Position numbers and translations under genes: made by a program. From assembly GCF_000744785.1 (NCBI RefSeq), contig NZ_JQMO01000002.1, positions 1,054,001 to 1,118,000 on the forward strand: a stretch of DNA of 64,000 nt, given 5' to 3'. The notes beneath the pieces are model-generated. The model was given only the letters and a program-made list of their open reading frames with translations. It made no database searches and was not told the DNA's origin. This DNA comes from Kitasatospora azatica KCTC 9699 (lineage in GTDB: Bacteria > Actinomycetota > Actinomycetes > Streptomycetales > Streptomycetaceae). This document shows, in pieces, positions 1-7,215 of this stretch. The first letter of the stretch is position 1; each line of letters starts with the position of its first letter.

Positions 1-530
1 CGCTGCCGCGCCTGATCGCCAAGATGGAGCACCTCGGCGTCAGCCGCCCCGTGGTCGGCATCACCGTGCCCACCGGCTACAGCTTCAACCTGGACGGCAC
101 CGCGATCTACCTGACCATGGCCTCGATCTTCATCTCGCAGGCGATGGACAAGCCGCTCTCGCTCGGGCAGCAGCTCTCGCTGCTGGTGTTCATGGTGATC
201 GCCAGCAAGGGCGCGGCCGGCGTCACCGGTGCCGGGCTCGCCACCCTGGCCGGCGGCCTGCAGTCGCACCGCCCCGAGCTGGTGGACGGGGTCGGCCTGA
301 TCGTCGGGATCGACCGCTTCATGTCCGAGGCCCGCGCGCTCACCAACTTCGCCGGCAACGCGGTGGCCACCGTGCTGATCGGCCACTGGACCAAGGAGCT
401 GGACCACGACCGCAGCCGCCTGGTGCTGGCCGGGCAGCTGCCCTTCGACGAGTCCCTGCTCGCGGACGCCGCCCCGACCCCGAGCATCCCGGCCCAGGCC
501 ACCGGCCCGGCTGTCGGCAGCCCGTCCTAG
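1..530 (+). CDS. dctA: C4-dicarboxylate/cation symporter, DctA type (5' end outside window)
   Basis: C-terminal part of a sodium- or proton-coupled dicarboxylate transporter of the DAACS family, an inner-membrane protein importing succinate, fumarate or malate. The reading frame is open from base 3, so the N-terminal half lies upstream of the window. Seen directly: the family hallmark GYSFNLDGT, then MASIFISQA, a serine/glycine-rich segment SKGAAGVTGAGL, and DRFMSEARALTNFAGN near the end, which carry the substrate and cation site in this family. The tail after WTKEL is hydrophilic. The stop codon lies inside the first copy of a 25-bp tandem duplication. Glutamate/aspartate specificity is possible instead of C4-dicarboxylates. 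Confidence 0.9.
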   Translation, partial: LPRLIAKMEHLGVSRPVVGITVPTGYSFNLDGTAIYLTMASIFISQAMDKPLSLGQQLSLLVFMVIASKGAAGVTGAGLATLAGGLQSHRPELVDGVGLIVGIDRFMSEARALTNFAGNAVATVLIGHWTKELDHDRSRLVLAGQLPFDESLLADAAPTPSIPAQATGPAVGSPS

Positions 531-560
531 CCCGACTGTCAGCAGCCCGTCCTAGCCTGG
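511..560. repeat. 25-bp tandem duplication across the dctA stop codon
   Basis: Two adjacent 25-bp copies (511-535 and 536-560) differ at about four positions. The first copy contains the symporter stop codon and the second ends just before the ribosome binding site of the AraC gene. It is one of many short tandem duplications at gene ends in this window. Confidence 0.85.
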
Positions 561-565
561 GAGGC

Positions 566-1006
566 ATGGCCGAACTCCCGCCCGCCCGCCATCTGATGCG
601 TGCCAAAGACCTCGCCGACGCCCGCTACGCCGAACCCCTCGGCGTAGCGGACCTCGCGGCAGCGGCCGGCCTCTCACCGGCGCACTTCAGCCGGGCCTTC
701 CGCCGCGCCTTCGGCGAGTCCCCGCACGTCTACCTGCTCACCCGGCGGCTGGAGCGGGCGGCCACCCTGCTGCGCACCACCGACCGGCCGATCACCGAGA
801 TCTGCCTGTCGGTCGGCCTGAACAGCCTCGGCTCCTTCACCACCAGCTTCACCCGGATGTTCGGCCGCTCCCCCGCCGCCTACCGGGCCGCCTACCCGCC
901 CGCCGCCTCCTACGCGCTGGTCCCGGCCTGCGTGCTGCGCGCCTACGGGCGTCCGCAACACCGCACGTTTCGAGAAGACGGGACGGAGAGCGACGCCATA
1001 GGTTGA
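566..1006 (+). CDS. AraC-family transcriptional regulator (DNA-binding domain only)
   Basis: Predicted 146-residue regulator that is essentially the AraC/XylS DNA-binding domain: two helix-turn-helix units at about residues 12-105. The first recognition region is LADLAAAAGLSPAHFSRAFRR-like and the second contains ITEICLSVGLNSLGSFTTSF followed by FGRSPAAYR, matching the family's end motif. There is no N-terminal ligand-binding domain, so any effector sensing is unclear. ATG has a good GGGAGG site just upstream. The VOC-fold gene 67 bp downstream on the same strand is a likely partner or target; this AraC-VOC pairing is common in actinomycetes (established pattern, function inferred). Confidence 0.85.
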   Translation: MAELPPARHLMRAKDLADARYAEPLGVADLAAAAGLSPAHFSRAFRRAFGESPHVYLLTRRLERAATLLRTTDRPITEICLSVGLNSLGSFTTSFTRMFGRSPAAYRAAYPPAASYALVPACVLRAYGRPQHRTFREDGTESDAIG

Positions 1007-1073
1007 CGGTACGGCTTCCGGCCGGGGGGAACGGACCTCCGGAGGCGCCCAAGGGACAAGCAGGAGAAGGACG

Positions 1074-1505
1074 ATGACGATCAAGATTGCCAACGCTCAG
1101 CTGTGGGTGCACGACCAGGAGGTGGCGCTGGACTTCTACGTCAACAAGGTCGGCTTCGAGGTGCGTGCGGACGTGACGCTGCCCGAGATGGGTGACTTCC
1201 GCTGGCTCACCGTCGGCCCGGTCGGCCAGCCCGACGTCTCGATCACGCTGATGGCGGTCCCCGGCGCCCCGGTCATGGACGACCAGACCCGCGAGCAGGT
1301 GCTGGACCTGACCGGCAAGGGCTTCGCCGGCACCGTCTTCCTCACCACCGACGACTGCGACGCCGCCTACACCGAGCTGTCGGCGCGCGGTGTCGAGTTC
1401 ATCGAGAAGCCGGAGGACCGCCCCTACGGCCGGGACGCCGGCTTCCGCGACCCGTCCGGCAACCACCTGCGGCTGACCGAGCTGCGCGAGGACCTCGGCC
1501 TCTGA
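1074..1505 (+). CDS. VOC-superfamily protein (glyoxalase/bleomycin-resistance fold)
   Basis: 143-residue protein of the vicinal oxygen chelate fold, with two beta-alpha-beta-beta-beta modules. Typical features are the start KIANAQLWVHDQEVALDFYVNKVGFEV, which pairs metal-ligand and dimer-face positions, and the end FRDPSGNHLRLTEL. Such proteins act as dioxygenases, isomerases or drug-binding proteins, and the substrate cannot be read from sequence. The start ATG has GGAGAAGG upstream. Position directly after an AraC-type regulator suggests co-expression. Confidence 0.8.
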   Translation: MTIKIANAQLWVHDQEVALDFYVNKVGFEVRADVTLPEMGDFRWLTVGPVGQPDVSITLMAVPGAPVMDDQTREQVLDLTGKGFAGTVFLTTDDCDAAYTELSARGVEFIEKPEDRPYGRDAGFRDPSGNHLRLTELREDLGL

Positions 1506-1527
1506 GCCGTCGCAGCCGGCACAGCAC

Positions 1528-1570
1528 TGCGGGCGGCCGCCCCGGGCTCAGCCCCCGGCGGCCGCCCGCA
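1528..1570. terminator. Strong convergent hairpin, likely bidirectional terminator
   Basis: A 14-bp perfect inverted repeat (1528-1541 and 1557-1570) with a 15-nt loop lies between two convergent genes. Its right arm overlaps the last codons of the minus-strand NAD(P)-binding gene. No U-run follows, as is usual in GC-rich actinomycetes. Confidence 0.6.
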
Positions 1571-2210
1571 CGGCCTCCAGCACCGGCTCCGCACCGCCGA
1601 TCAGCTCCAGGGTGTGCCCTGCCGTACCGGGCTCGGCCAGCAGCGCGGCCAGCACCGCCGCCACGTCGTCCCGGCTCACCGCCCCACGACCGGTCCGCTC
1701 GGCCAGCCGCACCAGCCCGGTCCCCTGGTCGTCGGTCAGCATCCCGGGCCGCAGGACCGTCCAGTCCAGCCCGCTGCGGGCCCGGACGTCCTCGTCCGCC
1801 GCGCCCTTGGCCCGCAGGTACGCCCCGAACTGCGGGTTCGCCCCGTCCGGCGCCTGCGCGTCCGCGCCCATCGACGAGATCACCAGGAACCGCCGCACCC
1901 CCGCCGCCTCGGCCGCGTCCGCGAACAGCGCACAGGCCCCACGGTCCACGGTCTCCTTGCGCGCCACCCCGCTGCCGGGCCCGGCCCCGGCCGCGAAGAC
2001 CGCCGCATCGGCCCCCGCCAGCCGCCGCGCCACCTCCTCCACCGAGGCCGACTCCAGATCGAGGACCACCGGCTCGGCCCCCGCCGCCACCAGGTCCCCC
2101 GCCTGCTCCGGCCGCCGGATCACCCCCGCGACCTCCTCCCCCCGCGCCGCCAGCAACCGCTCCAACCGCAGCGCAATCTGACCGTGCCCACCCGCAATGA
2201 CAGTCCGCAT
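1548..2210 (-). CDS. NAD(P)-binding Rossmann protein, atypical SDR
   Basis: 220-residue NAD(P)H-binding protein of the NmrA/YwnB-like atypical short-chain dehydrogenase group. The N-terminus MRTVIAGGHGQIALRLERLL has the glycine-rich dinucleotide loop GGHGQI; later AGAEPVVLDLES, ADAAVFAAG and a conserved VISSMGAD segment follow. The lack of a clear YxxxK pair argues for a sugar epimerase-like or redox-sensor role rather than a classical dehydrogenase. The start was placed at the ATG that begins the Rossmann strand, because upstream sequence in the frame does not resemble coding sequence and crosses the promoter of the divergent neighbour. Confidence 0.75.
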   Translation of the reverse strand: MRTVIAGGHGQIALRLERLLAARGEEVAGVIRRPEQAGDLVAAGAEPVVLDLESASVEEVARRLAGADAAVFAAGAGPGSGVARKETVDRGACALFADAAEAAGVRRFLVISSMGADAQAPDGANPQFGAYLRAKGAADEDVRARSGLDWTVLRPGMLTDDQGTGLVRLAERTGRGAVSRDDVAAVLAALLAEPGTAGHTLELIGGAEPVLEAVRAAAGG

Positions 2211-2319
2211 GCCCGCGATGCTAATCCGCACGCCCCCACCCCCGTCGCGCGCCGCACCGGGCGCGCCGCGCACCGGAAACCGTTGGCTCCCGCCCGCCCC
2301 GCACTGGCATGCTGACCGC

Positions 2320-3054
2320 GTGGAGACAACCCGAATCGAAAAGCCGGAGATCTGGCTCACCGTCGCCCCTGAACTGCATGTCTTCGTCGCGGCGGCGCAG
2401 CGGGCCGGGCGCTCGGCGGTGAAGGTGGACGGGATGTCCACGCTCGGGCACGTGGTGGAGTCGCTCGGGATGCCGCTCACCGAGGTGGGGGAGCTGCTGG
2501 TGGACGGGCGGCCGGTGGCCACCGGGCACATTCCCGCGCGGGGCGAGGAGGTCGCGGTGCGCGGGGTGACCAGGCCGCAGCGGTTGCCCGGGCCGCCGCG
2601 GTTCCTGCTGGACGTGCACCTGGGCACGCTGGCCCGCCGGCTGCGGCTGCTCGGCGTGGACGCCGCGTACGAGAACCTCGACATCGGCGACGCCGCGCTG
2701 GCCACCCGCTCGGCCGCCGAGCAGCGGGTGATGCTCTCGCGCGACCGCGGGCTGCTGCGGCGGCGCGAGCTGTGGGCGGGCGCCTACATCTACAGCCACC
2801 GCCCGGCCGAGCAGCTCAAGGACGTGCTGTCCCGGTTCGCGCCCGCGCTCAAGCCGTGGACCAGGTGCACCGCCTGCAACGGCGAGCTGCGCGAGGCCGC
2901 CAAGGAGAGCGTGCAGGAGCAGCTCGCGGACGGCACCGAGCGCTCCTACGACGCCTTCGCGCGGTGCGCGGACTGCGGCCAGGTGTACTGGCGCGGCGCG
3001 CACCACGCCCGGTTGGACGAGATCGTCGAGGAGGCGCTGCGCGAGTACGCGTAG
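2320..3054 (+). CDS. Mut7-C RNase-domain protein with N-terminal ubiquitin-like fold
   Basis: 244-residue protein. The N-terminal about 90 residues resemble a ThiS/ubiquitin-like beta-grasp domain (VKVDGMSTLGHVVESLG, VDGRPVATGHIPARGEEV). The C-terminal part is Mut7-C: FLLDVHLGTLARRLRLLGVDA is the signature PIN-like beginning with its acidic residue, followed by SRDRGLLRR and two zinc-knuckle pairs, CTAC near residue 185 and CADC near 220. Family members are predicted RNases with no assigned substrate. A GTG start at 2320 was chosen because it begins the conserved domain; longer in-frame starts would overlap the divergent gene's start. Confidence 0.75.
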   Translation: METTRIEKPEIWLTVAPELHVFVAAAQRAGRSAVKVDGMSTLGHVVESLGMPLTEVGELLVDGRPVATGHIPARGEEVAVRGVTRPQRLPGPPRFLLDVHLGTLARRLRLLGVDAAYENLDIGDAALATRSAAEQRVMLSRDRGLLRRRELWAGAYIYSHRPAEQLKDVLSRFAPALKPWTRCTACNGELREAAKESVQEQLADGTERSYDAFARCADCGQVYWRGAHHARLDEIVEEALREYA

Positions 3055-3084
3055 CGCCGGTGGTGGGGCCCGTCCGGCCCGAGC

Positions 3085-4332
3085 TCAGTCCGTCGTCGGC
3101 TCGCTCGTCGGCGGCTGGGGCGGACGCGCCGTCGACTGCCTGAGCGCGTCCAGGATCGCCAGGCCCTGGCCGACGATCCCGGTGGCGACCTGGGCGACGC
3201 CCTCGCTGCCGTTGAGGATCGTCAGGTTGGAGCCCGCGATGCCCTGCGCGGCCGCCTCGACCAGGGCCGGCAGGTTCTCCACCACCCGGTTGGCGGCGAT
3301 CAGCTCCTGCGCGCCGCCGCGCAGCGACTCGGCCCGCACGGTGTTGGCGGCGGCCTGCGCCTCGGCGGTGGTCCGCTCGGCGTAGGCCGCGGCCTCCGCC
3401 CGCACCTTCGCCGCCTGGGCCTCCGCGGTGGCCAGTGTGGTGCGCCGGTAGGCCTCGCCCTCGGCCTCGAACTTCGCCCGGTCGCGCTGCGCCTCGGCCA
3501 GCGTGCGCTGCCGGTAGGCCTCCGCGTCGGCGGGGCGGCGGACCTCCGCCTCCAACCGCTGGGCGGCCAGGTCGGCCTGACGGCGGGCCAGCGAGGTCTG
3601 CTCCTCGATGACCTCCTGGGTGGCCCGCGCCTCGGCCAGCGGTCCGGCCTGCGCGGCCTTGGCGTTGGCCTGCTCGGTCTCGGCGACGAAGCCGGCCCGT
3701 TTGATCGCGGTGTCCCGCTCGTACTGCGCCTTCAGTGCGGCCGCCTCCTGTTCCCGTTCGGCGGCCTCCTGGTCGGCACGGGCCTGGGCGATCCGGGCCT
3801 GGCTGGCGACGGCCGCGGCGTGCGGGGCGGCGAGGTTGGTGATGTAGCCGGTGGCGTCCTCGATCTCCTGGATCTGCAGCGCGTCGACCACGATGCCCAG
3901 CTTCTCCATCTCGGTGTGGCTGCCGGCCTTCACCTCCTGGGCCACCCGGTCCCGCTCGCGGATGATCTGTTCCACCGTCAGACCGCCGATGATGGACCGC
4001 AGATGGCCGGCGAAGATCCGCCCGACCAGCTCCTCCATCCGGCGCTGTTCGGTCAGGAACCGGCGCGCCGCGTTGGCGATGGAGACCGTGTCGTCGCCGA
4101 CCTTGAAGACGGTCACCGCCCGCACGGTCAGCCGGATGCCCTGCTGGGTGACGCAGTCCTCGGCGATCTCGGCCTCGCGCAGGGCCAGCGACAGCATGCG
4201 TGCCTTCTGCTTGATCGGCATCACGAAGCTGCCGTGCCCGGTGACGATCCGGAACTGCGTGTCCTGGGCCTGACGCTTCGATCCGGAGATCAGCAGTGCC
4301 TCGTTCGGCGCGGGGACGTACCAGAACAACAT
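3085..4332 (-). CDS. Flotillin-like SPFH/band-7 protein
   Basis: 415-residue SPFH protein. The N-terminal segment MLFWYVPAPNEALLISG is short and hydrophobic; the SPFH domain covers about residues 5-190. Residues about 190-330 form a long Ala/Glu/Arg-rich coiled coil (many EAQA, AEAEAYR repeats) typical of flotillins, and the C-terminus contains NLTILNG. Flotillins scaffold membrane microdomains and stress responses. The NfeD-like gene starts just upstream in the same operon (10-bp gap), a known SPFH-NfeD pairing. RBS AGGAG lies 8 nt before the ATG. Local membrane partners were not identified. Confidence 0.88.
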   Translation of the reverse strand: MLFWYVPAPNEALLISGSKRQAQDTQFRIVTGHGSFVMPIKQKARMLSLALREAEIAEDCVTQQGIRLTVRAVTVFKVGDDTVSIANAARRFLTEQRRMEELVGRIFAGHLRSIIGGLTVEQIIRERDRVAQEVKAGSHTEMEKLGIVVDALQIQEIEDATGYITNLAAPHAAAVASQARIAQARADQEAAEREQEAAALKAQYERDTAIKRAGFVAETEQANAKAAQAGPLAEARATQEVIEEQTSLARRQADLAAQRLEAEVRRPADAEAYRQRTLAEAQRDRAKFEAEGEAYRRTTLATAEAQAAKVRAEAAAYAERTTAEAQAAANTVRAESLRGGAQELIAANRVVENLPALVEAAAQGIAGSNLTILNGSEGVAQVATGIVGQGLAILDALRQSTARPPQPPTSEPTTD

Positions 4333-4342
4333 CTCGGAGCTC

Positions 4343-4576
4343 CTAGGATTCGGGGAACGGGACGACGACGACCGAGCGGGCCGAGGTGTGCTCCACCACC
4401 ATCACCAGGGTGTGCCGGGCGATCGGCTGGTCGGCCCAGGCCGCGAAGGCCTCACTGCCGCCGCGCACGGGTACCAGCACCTCGCCCGGTCCGTCGGCCG
4501 GGATCGAGACGGTCACCCGGCCGATCGTGCCGACCGGGCTCTGGTCCGCGTCGCCCGGCACACCCATGAAGGTCAC
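4343..4576 (-). CDS. Small NfeD-like OB-fold protein, flotillin partner
   Basis: 77-residue protein encoded immediately upstream of the flotillin. The pattern VGTIGRVTVSIPADGPGEV, then a short hydrophilic stretch and a C-terminal VMVVEHTSARSVVVVPF, matches the five-strand OB-like C-terminal domain of NfeD/YuaF proteins. No membrane helix is present, so this is a soluble minimal version, whereas many NfeD partners are membrane-anchored. GTG at 4576 has GGAGAG at good distance; ATG at 4567 is the alternative. The assignment rests on fold pattern plus linkage, so it is moderately supported. Confidence 0.65.
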   Translation of the reverse strand: MTFMGVPGDADQSPVGTIGRVTVSIPADGPGEVLVPVRGGSEAFAAWADQPIARHTLVMVVEHTSARSVVVVPFPES

Positions 4577-4797
4577 CCGCTCTCCGGCCCGGCGGCGTCA
4601 ATGGCCGTACCTCTCAGTCCAATCTAACGACCGGGAGCGGGAAAGGAGCCGACCTGTGCGGGGGCGCTTCGGCGCGCCGCCGAACCCGGCACCCCGTGGC
4701 GTGCCAGCCTGGCGCCAGCACGCCGGCGAGCACCCCCGAACCACCAGCCGCCCCCGATGCCACCCCCGAACCACCCCGAACCACCCAGGAGGCCCGG

Positions 4798-5268
4798 ATG
4801 CCCGAGGTCAAGCCCATCCCGGACGGCTATCCGCGCGTCTCGCCGTACCTCTTCGTGGACGGCGCGGCGGCGGCGATCGAGTTCTACACCTCGGTCCTCG
4901 GCGCCCGGCAGCGCGGCGACCGGATGACCGGCCCGGACGGGCGGATCGGCCACGCGGAACTGCAGCTCGGCGACTCGGTGCTGATGCTGGCCGACGAGTT
5001 CCCGGCCGTCGGCGCGGTGGGCCCGAAGACCGTCGGCGGCTCGCCGGTCCTGCTCAACGTCTACGTCGAGGACGTGGACGCCGTCTTCGCCCGCGCGCTG
5101 GCCGCCGGCGCGAAGGAACTGCGGCCGCTGGCCGACCAGTTCTACGGTGACCGGTCGGGCAGCTTCGAGGATCCGTGGGGCCACCGGTGGTCCGTGGCCA
5201 CCCATGTGGAGGACGTGTCGCCACAGGAGATGGCGGCCCGGGCCAAGGCCGCGATGGGCGGCAGCTGA
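4798..5268 (+). CDS. VOC-family protein, PhnB-like
   Basis: 156-residue PhnB/DUF1428-type member of the VOC superfamily. It shows VSPYLFVDGAAAAIEFYTSVLGA at the N-terminus, then GRIGHAELQLGDSVLMLADE, a DVDAVFARALAAGAKEL segment, and a C-terminal DRSGSFEDPWGHRWSVATH, which is the usual PhnB end with a metal-ligand-like acidic and histidine pair. Function is unassigned in this subgroup. The ATG at 4798 is preceded by AGGAGG 6 nt upstream, which decides the start over an in-frame ATG 102 nt earlier that would add a low-complexity Pro/Glu tail. Confidence 0.82.
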   Translation: MPEVKPIPDGYPRVSPYLFVDGAAAAIEFYTSVLGARQRGDRMTGPDGRIGHAELQLGDSVLMLADEFPAVGAVGPKTVGGSPVLLNVYVEDVDAVFARALAAGAKELRPLADQFYGDRSGSFEDPWGHRWSVATHVEDVSPQEMAARAKAAMGGS

Positions 5269-5272
5269 CGCC

Positions 5273-5773
5273 GTGCCCCCGCAGCGAGCGACCCGCCCGC
5301 ACATGCCGGGCTACGGCATCCTGCCGGCCGAGCAGGGCAGTGGGCTGCTGCCCTGGTTCTGGGCCGAGCGCCGGCTGGCGGACTCGCACGAGTACTGGGT
5401 CTGCAGCGTGCGGCCCGACGGACGTCCGCACGCCATGCCGGTCTGGGGTGTCTGGCTGCGCGACGCGCTCTGGTTCAGCAGCAGCCGCCAGTCGCGCAAG
5501 TACCGCAACCTCGCCGCCGCCCCCGCCTGCACCGTGACCACCGACAACCCGCACCAGCCGGTGGTGCTCGACGGGCACGCCGAGGCGGTCACCGACCCGG
5601 TCACGATCGGCGTCTTCCTGGAGGCGCTGAACGCGAAGTACGCCACCGCCTACGGACTGGACTTCCTCGACCCCGCGGTGAACGCCACCCTGCGGGTCAC
5701 CCCCGACTCCGTCTTCGCCCTCAACGACGAGGACTTCACCGGCTCGCCCACCCGCTGGACCTTCGGCGATTAG
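5273..5773 (+). CDS. Pyridoxamine-5'-phosphate-oxidase-fold (F420/FMN split-barrel) protein
   Basis: About 166 residues of the PPOX split-barrel fold. Visible elements are HEYWVCSVRPDGRPHAMPVWGVW, then ALWFSSSRQSRKYRNLAAAPACTVTT and VVLDGHAEAV, a layout shared by actinobacterial F420- or FMN-dependent oxidoreductases that act on small molecules. Cofactor choice cannot be settled by eye. Only 4 nt separate it from the preceding VOC gene, so the two probably form one transcript. The start is uncertain: GTG 5273 is used here and ATG 5303 (MPGYGIL) is the main alternative; neither has a strong ribosome binding site. Confidence 0.75.
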   Translation: MPPQRATRPHMPGYGILPAEQGSGLLPWFWAERRLADSHEYWVCSVRPDGRPHAMPVWGVWLRDALWFSSSRQSRKYRNLAAAPACTVTTDNPHQPVVLDGHAEAVTDPVTIGVFLEALNAKYATAYGLDFLDPAVNATLRVTPDSVFALNDEDFTGSPTRWTFGD

Positions 5774-5800
5774 CGCGCACCCTCCGGGATACTGCGGAGC

Positions 5801-7033
5801 GTGCGTATCCTCCTGGCCACCGCCGGCTCGCGCGGTGACGTGGCCCCGTACACCGGACTCGGCGTCCGGCTGCAGCAGGCCGGCCACCAGGTGACCATCG
5901 CGACCCACGAGGGGTTCGGCGGGCTGGTCCGGGCGGCCGGGCTCGGGTTCCGGGCGCTGCCGGTGGACCCGCGGGCCGAGCTGGCCTCGGCCGGCGGGCA
6001 GCGGCTGCTGCAGGCCGGCAGCGGGCCCCGCGCGGTGTTCGAACTGCTGCGCCTGGGACGGGCGTTCATGCCGGCGCTCGGCGACGGGCTGCTGCGCGCC
6101 GCCGAACAGGGCACCGACCTGCTGCTGTTGTCCAGTACCGCCGCGCCACTGGGGCAACCGGTGGCCGAGGCGCTGGGCCTGCCCTGTCTCGGCGTCTTCC
6201 TCCAACCCCTCGCGCCCTCCGGCGAGTTCCCGCCCGTGGTGGCCGGTCCGCGCTCGCTCGGGCGGCTCGGCAACCGGCTCGCGGGGCACGCCGCGCAGGC
6301 CGCGCTGGACCGCCTCTTCGCCCCCGCCGTCCACCAGCTGCGCCGCCGGCTCGGCCTGCCGCGCCACCGCCGGTCACCCGCGCTGCGCACCCTGCACGGC
6401 TTCTCCCCCACCGTGCTGCCGCGCCCGGCCGACTGGCACCCCGACCTGACCGTGACCGGCTACTGGTGGCCCGCGCCGACCCTCGACTGGCAGCCGCCGC
6501 CGCAGCTGACCGACTTCCTGCAGGCCGGCCCGCCCCCGGTCCTGGTGGGGTTCGGCAGCCTGGTCGCCGACGCCGAGCGGCTCGGCGCCACCGTCGGCTC
6601 CGCGCTCCGGGCGGCCCGGGTGCGGGCCATCGTGCAGACGGGCTGGACCGGTCTGCAGGTCACCGGTGGCGGGGCAGCGGACGACGTGCTGATGATGGAC
6701 GAGCTGCCGCACGACTGGCTCTTCCCGCAGCTGGCCGCCGTGGTCCACCACGCCGGCGCGGGCACCACCGCGGCGGGCCTGCGGGCCGGCATCCCGGTGG
6801 TGCCGGTCCCGGCCCAGCTGGACGCGCCGTTCTGGTCGGCCCGGCTGACCGCACTCGGCGTCACCCCCGGTCCGGTGCCGCTGCGCACACTGACCGCCGA
6901 GCGCCTGGCAGCCGCCCTGCGCCACGCGGTGCGCGAGCCCGGCTACCGGGACCGGGCCCGCGCGGTGGCCGACCGGATCGCCTGCGAGGACGGCGCGGCG
7001 GGCGTGCTGCGCGCGGTGGAACAGATCGGCTAA
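5801..7033 (+). CDS. Family 1 glycosyltransferase (UGT/sterol-glucosyltransferase-like)
   Basis: 410-residue GT-B fold enzyme transferring a nucleotide-activated sugar to a lipophilic acceptor. The N-terminal MRILLATAGSRGDVAPY is the classic GT1 opening with SRGDVxP. The C-terminal domain has VGFGSL near residue 250, then DELPHDWLFPQLAAVVHHAGAGTTAAGL, the donor-binding signature with the HHAGAGTT motif. Relatives include sterol 3-beta-glucosyltransferases and antibiotic-inactivating or antibiotic-decorating enzymes. No biosynthetic genes sit beside it, so the acceptor is unknown. GTG start with GGAG close upstream. Confidence 0.87.
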   Translation: MRILLATAGSRGDVAPYTGLGVRLQQAGHQVTIATHEGFGGLVRAAGLGFRALPVDPRAELASAGGQRLLQAGSGPRAVFELLRLGRAFMPALGDGLLRAAEQGTDLLLLSSTAAPLGQPVAEALGLPCLGVFLQPLAPSGEFPPVVAGPRSLGRLGNRLAGHAAQAALDRLFAPAVHQLRRRLGLPRHRRSPALRTLHGFSPTVLPRPADWHPDLTVTGYWWPAPTLDWQPPPQLTDFLQAGPPPVLVGFGSLVADAERLGATVGSALRAARVRAIVQTGWTGLQVTGGGAADDVLMMDELPHDWLFPQLAAVVHHAGAGTTAAGLRAGIPVVPVPAQLDAPFWSARLTALGVTPGPVPLRTLTAERLAAALRHAVREPGYRDRARAVADRIACEDGAAGVLRAVEQIG

Positions 7034-7215
7034 ATCCGCCGATTGGGGTCTACACTGGTCATACACCAGACACAGGAGAGAGCCGCACCGCCGATGGAGA
7101 CGTCCACGGCCGTCCGAGCGACTCCCTTGTCGTGGGCCTGGCTAGGCCCCCGGCAGGTCCACTCGATAGTGCAGTCCCGCGCGACGGCCAGGATGCACGA
7201 AACCGAGGTCGTGAC
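7034..7215. other. Intergenic stretch with small inverted repeat
   Basis: Convergent gap between the glycosyltransferase and the phosphatase. An inverted repeat of CTGGT and ACCAG arms lies at about 7056-7071, inside TACACTGGTCATACACCAG, and resembles GntR-family half-sites. A purine-rich stretch follows. A short forward frame from 7094 exists but has no recognisable product, so no gene is called. Confidence 0.3.
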
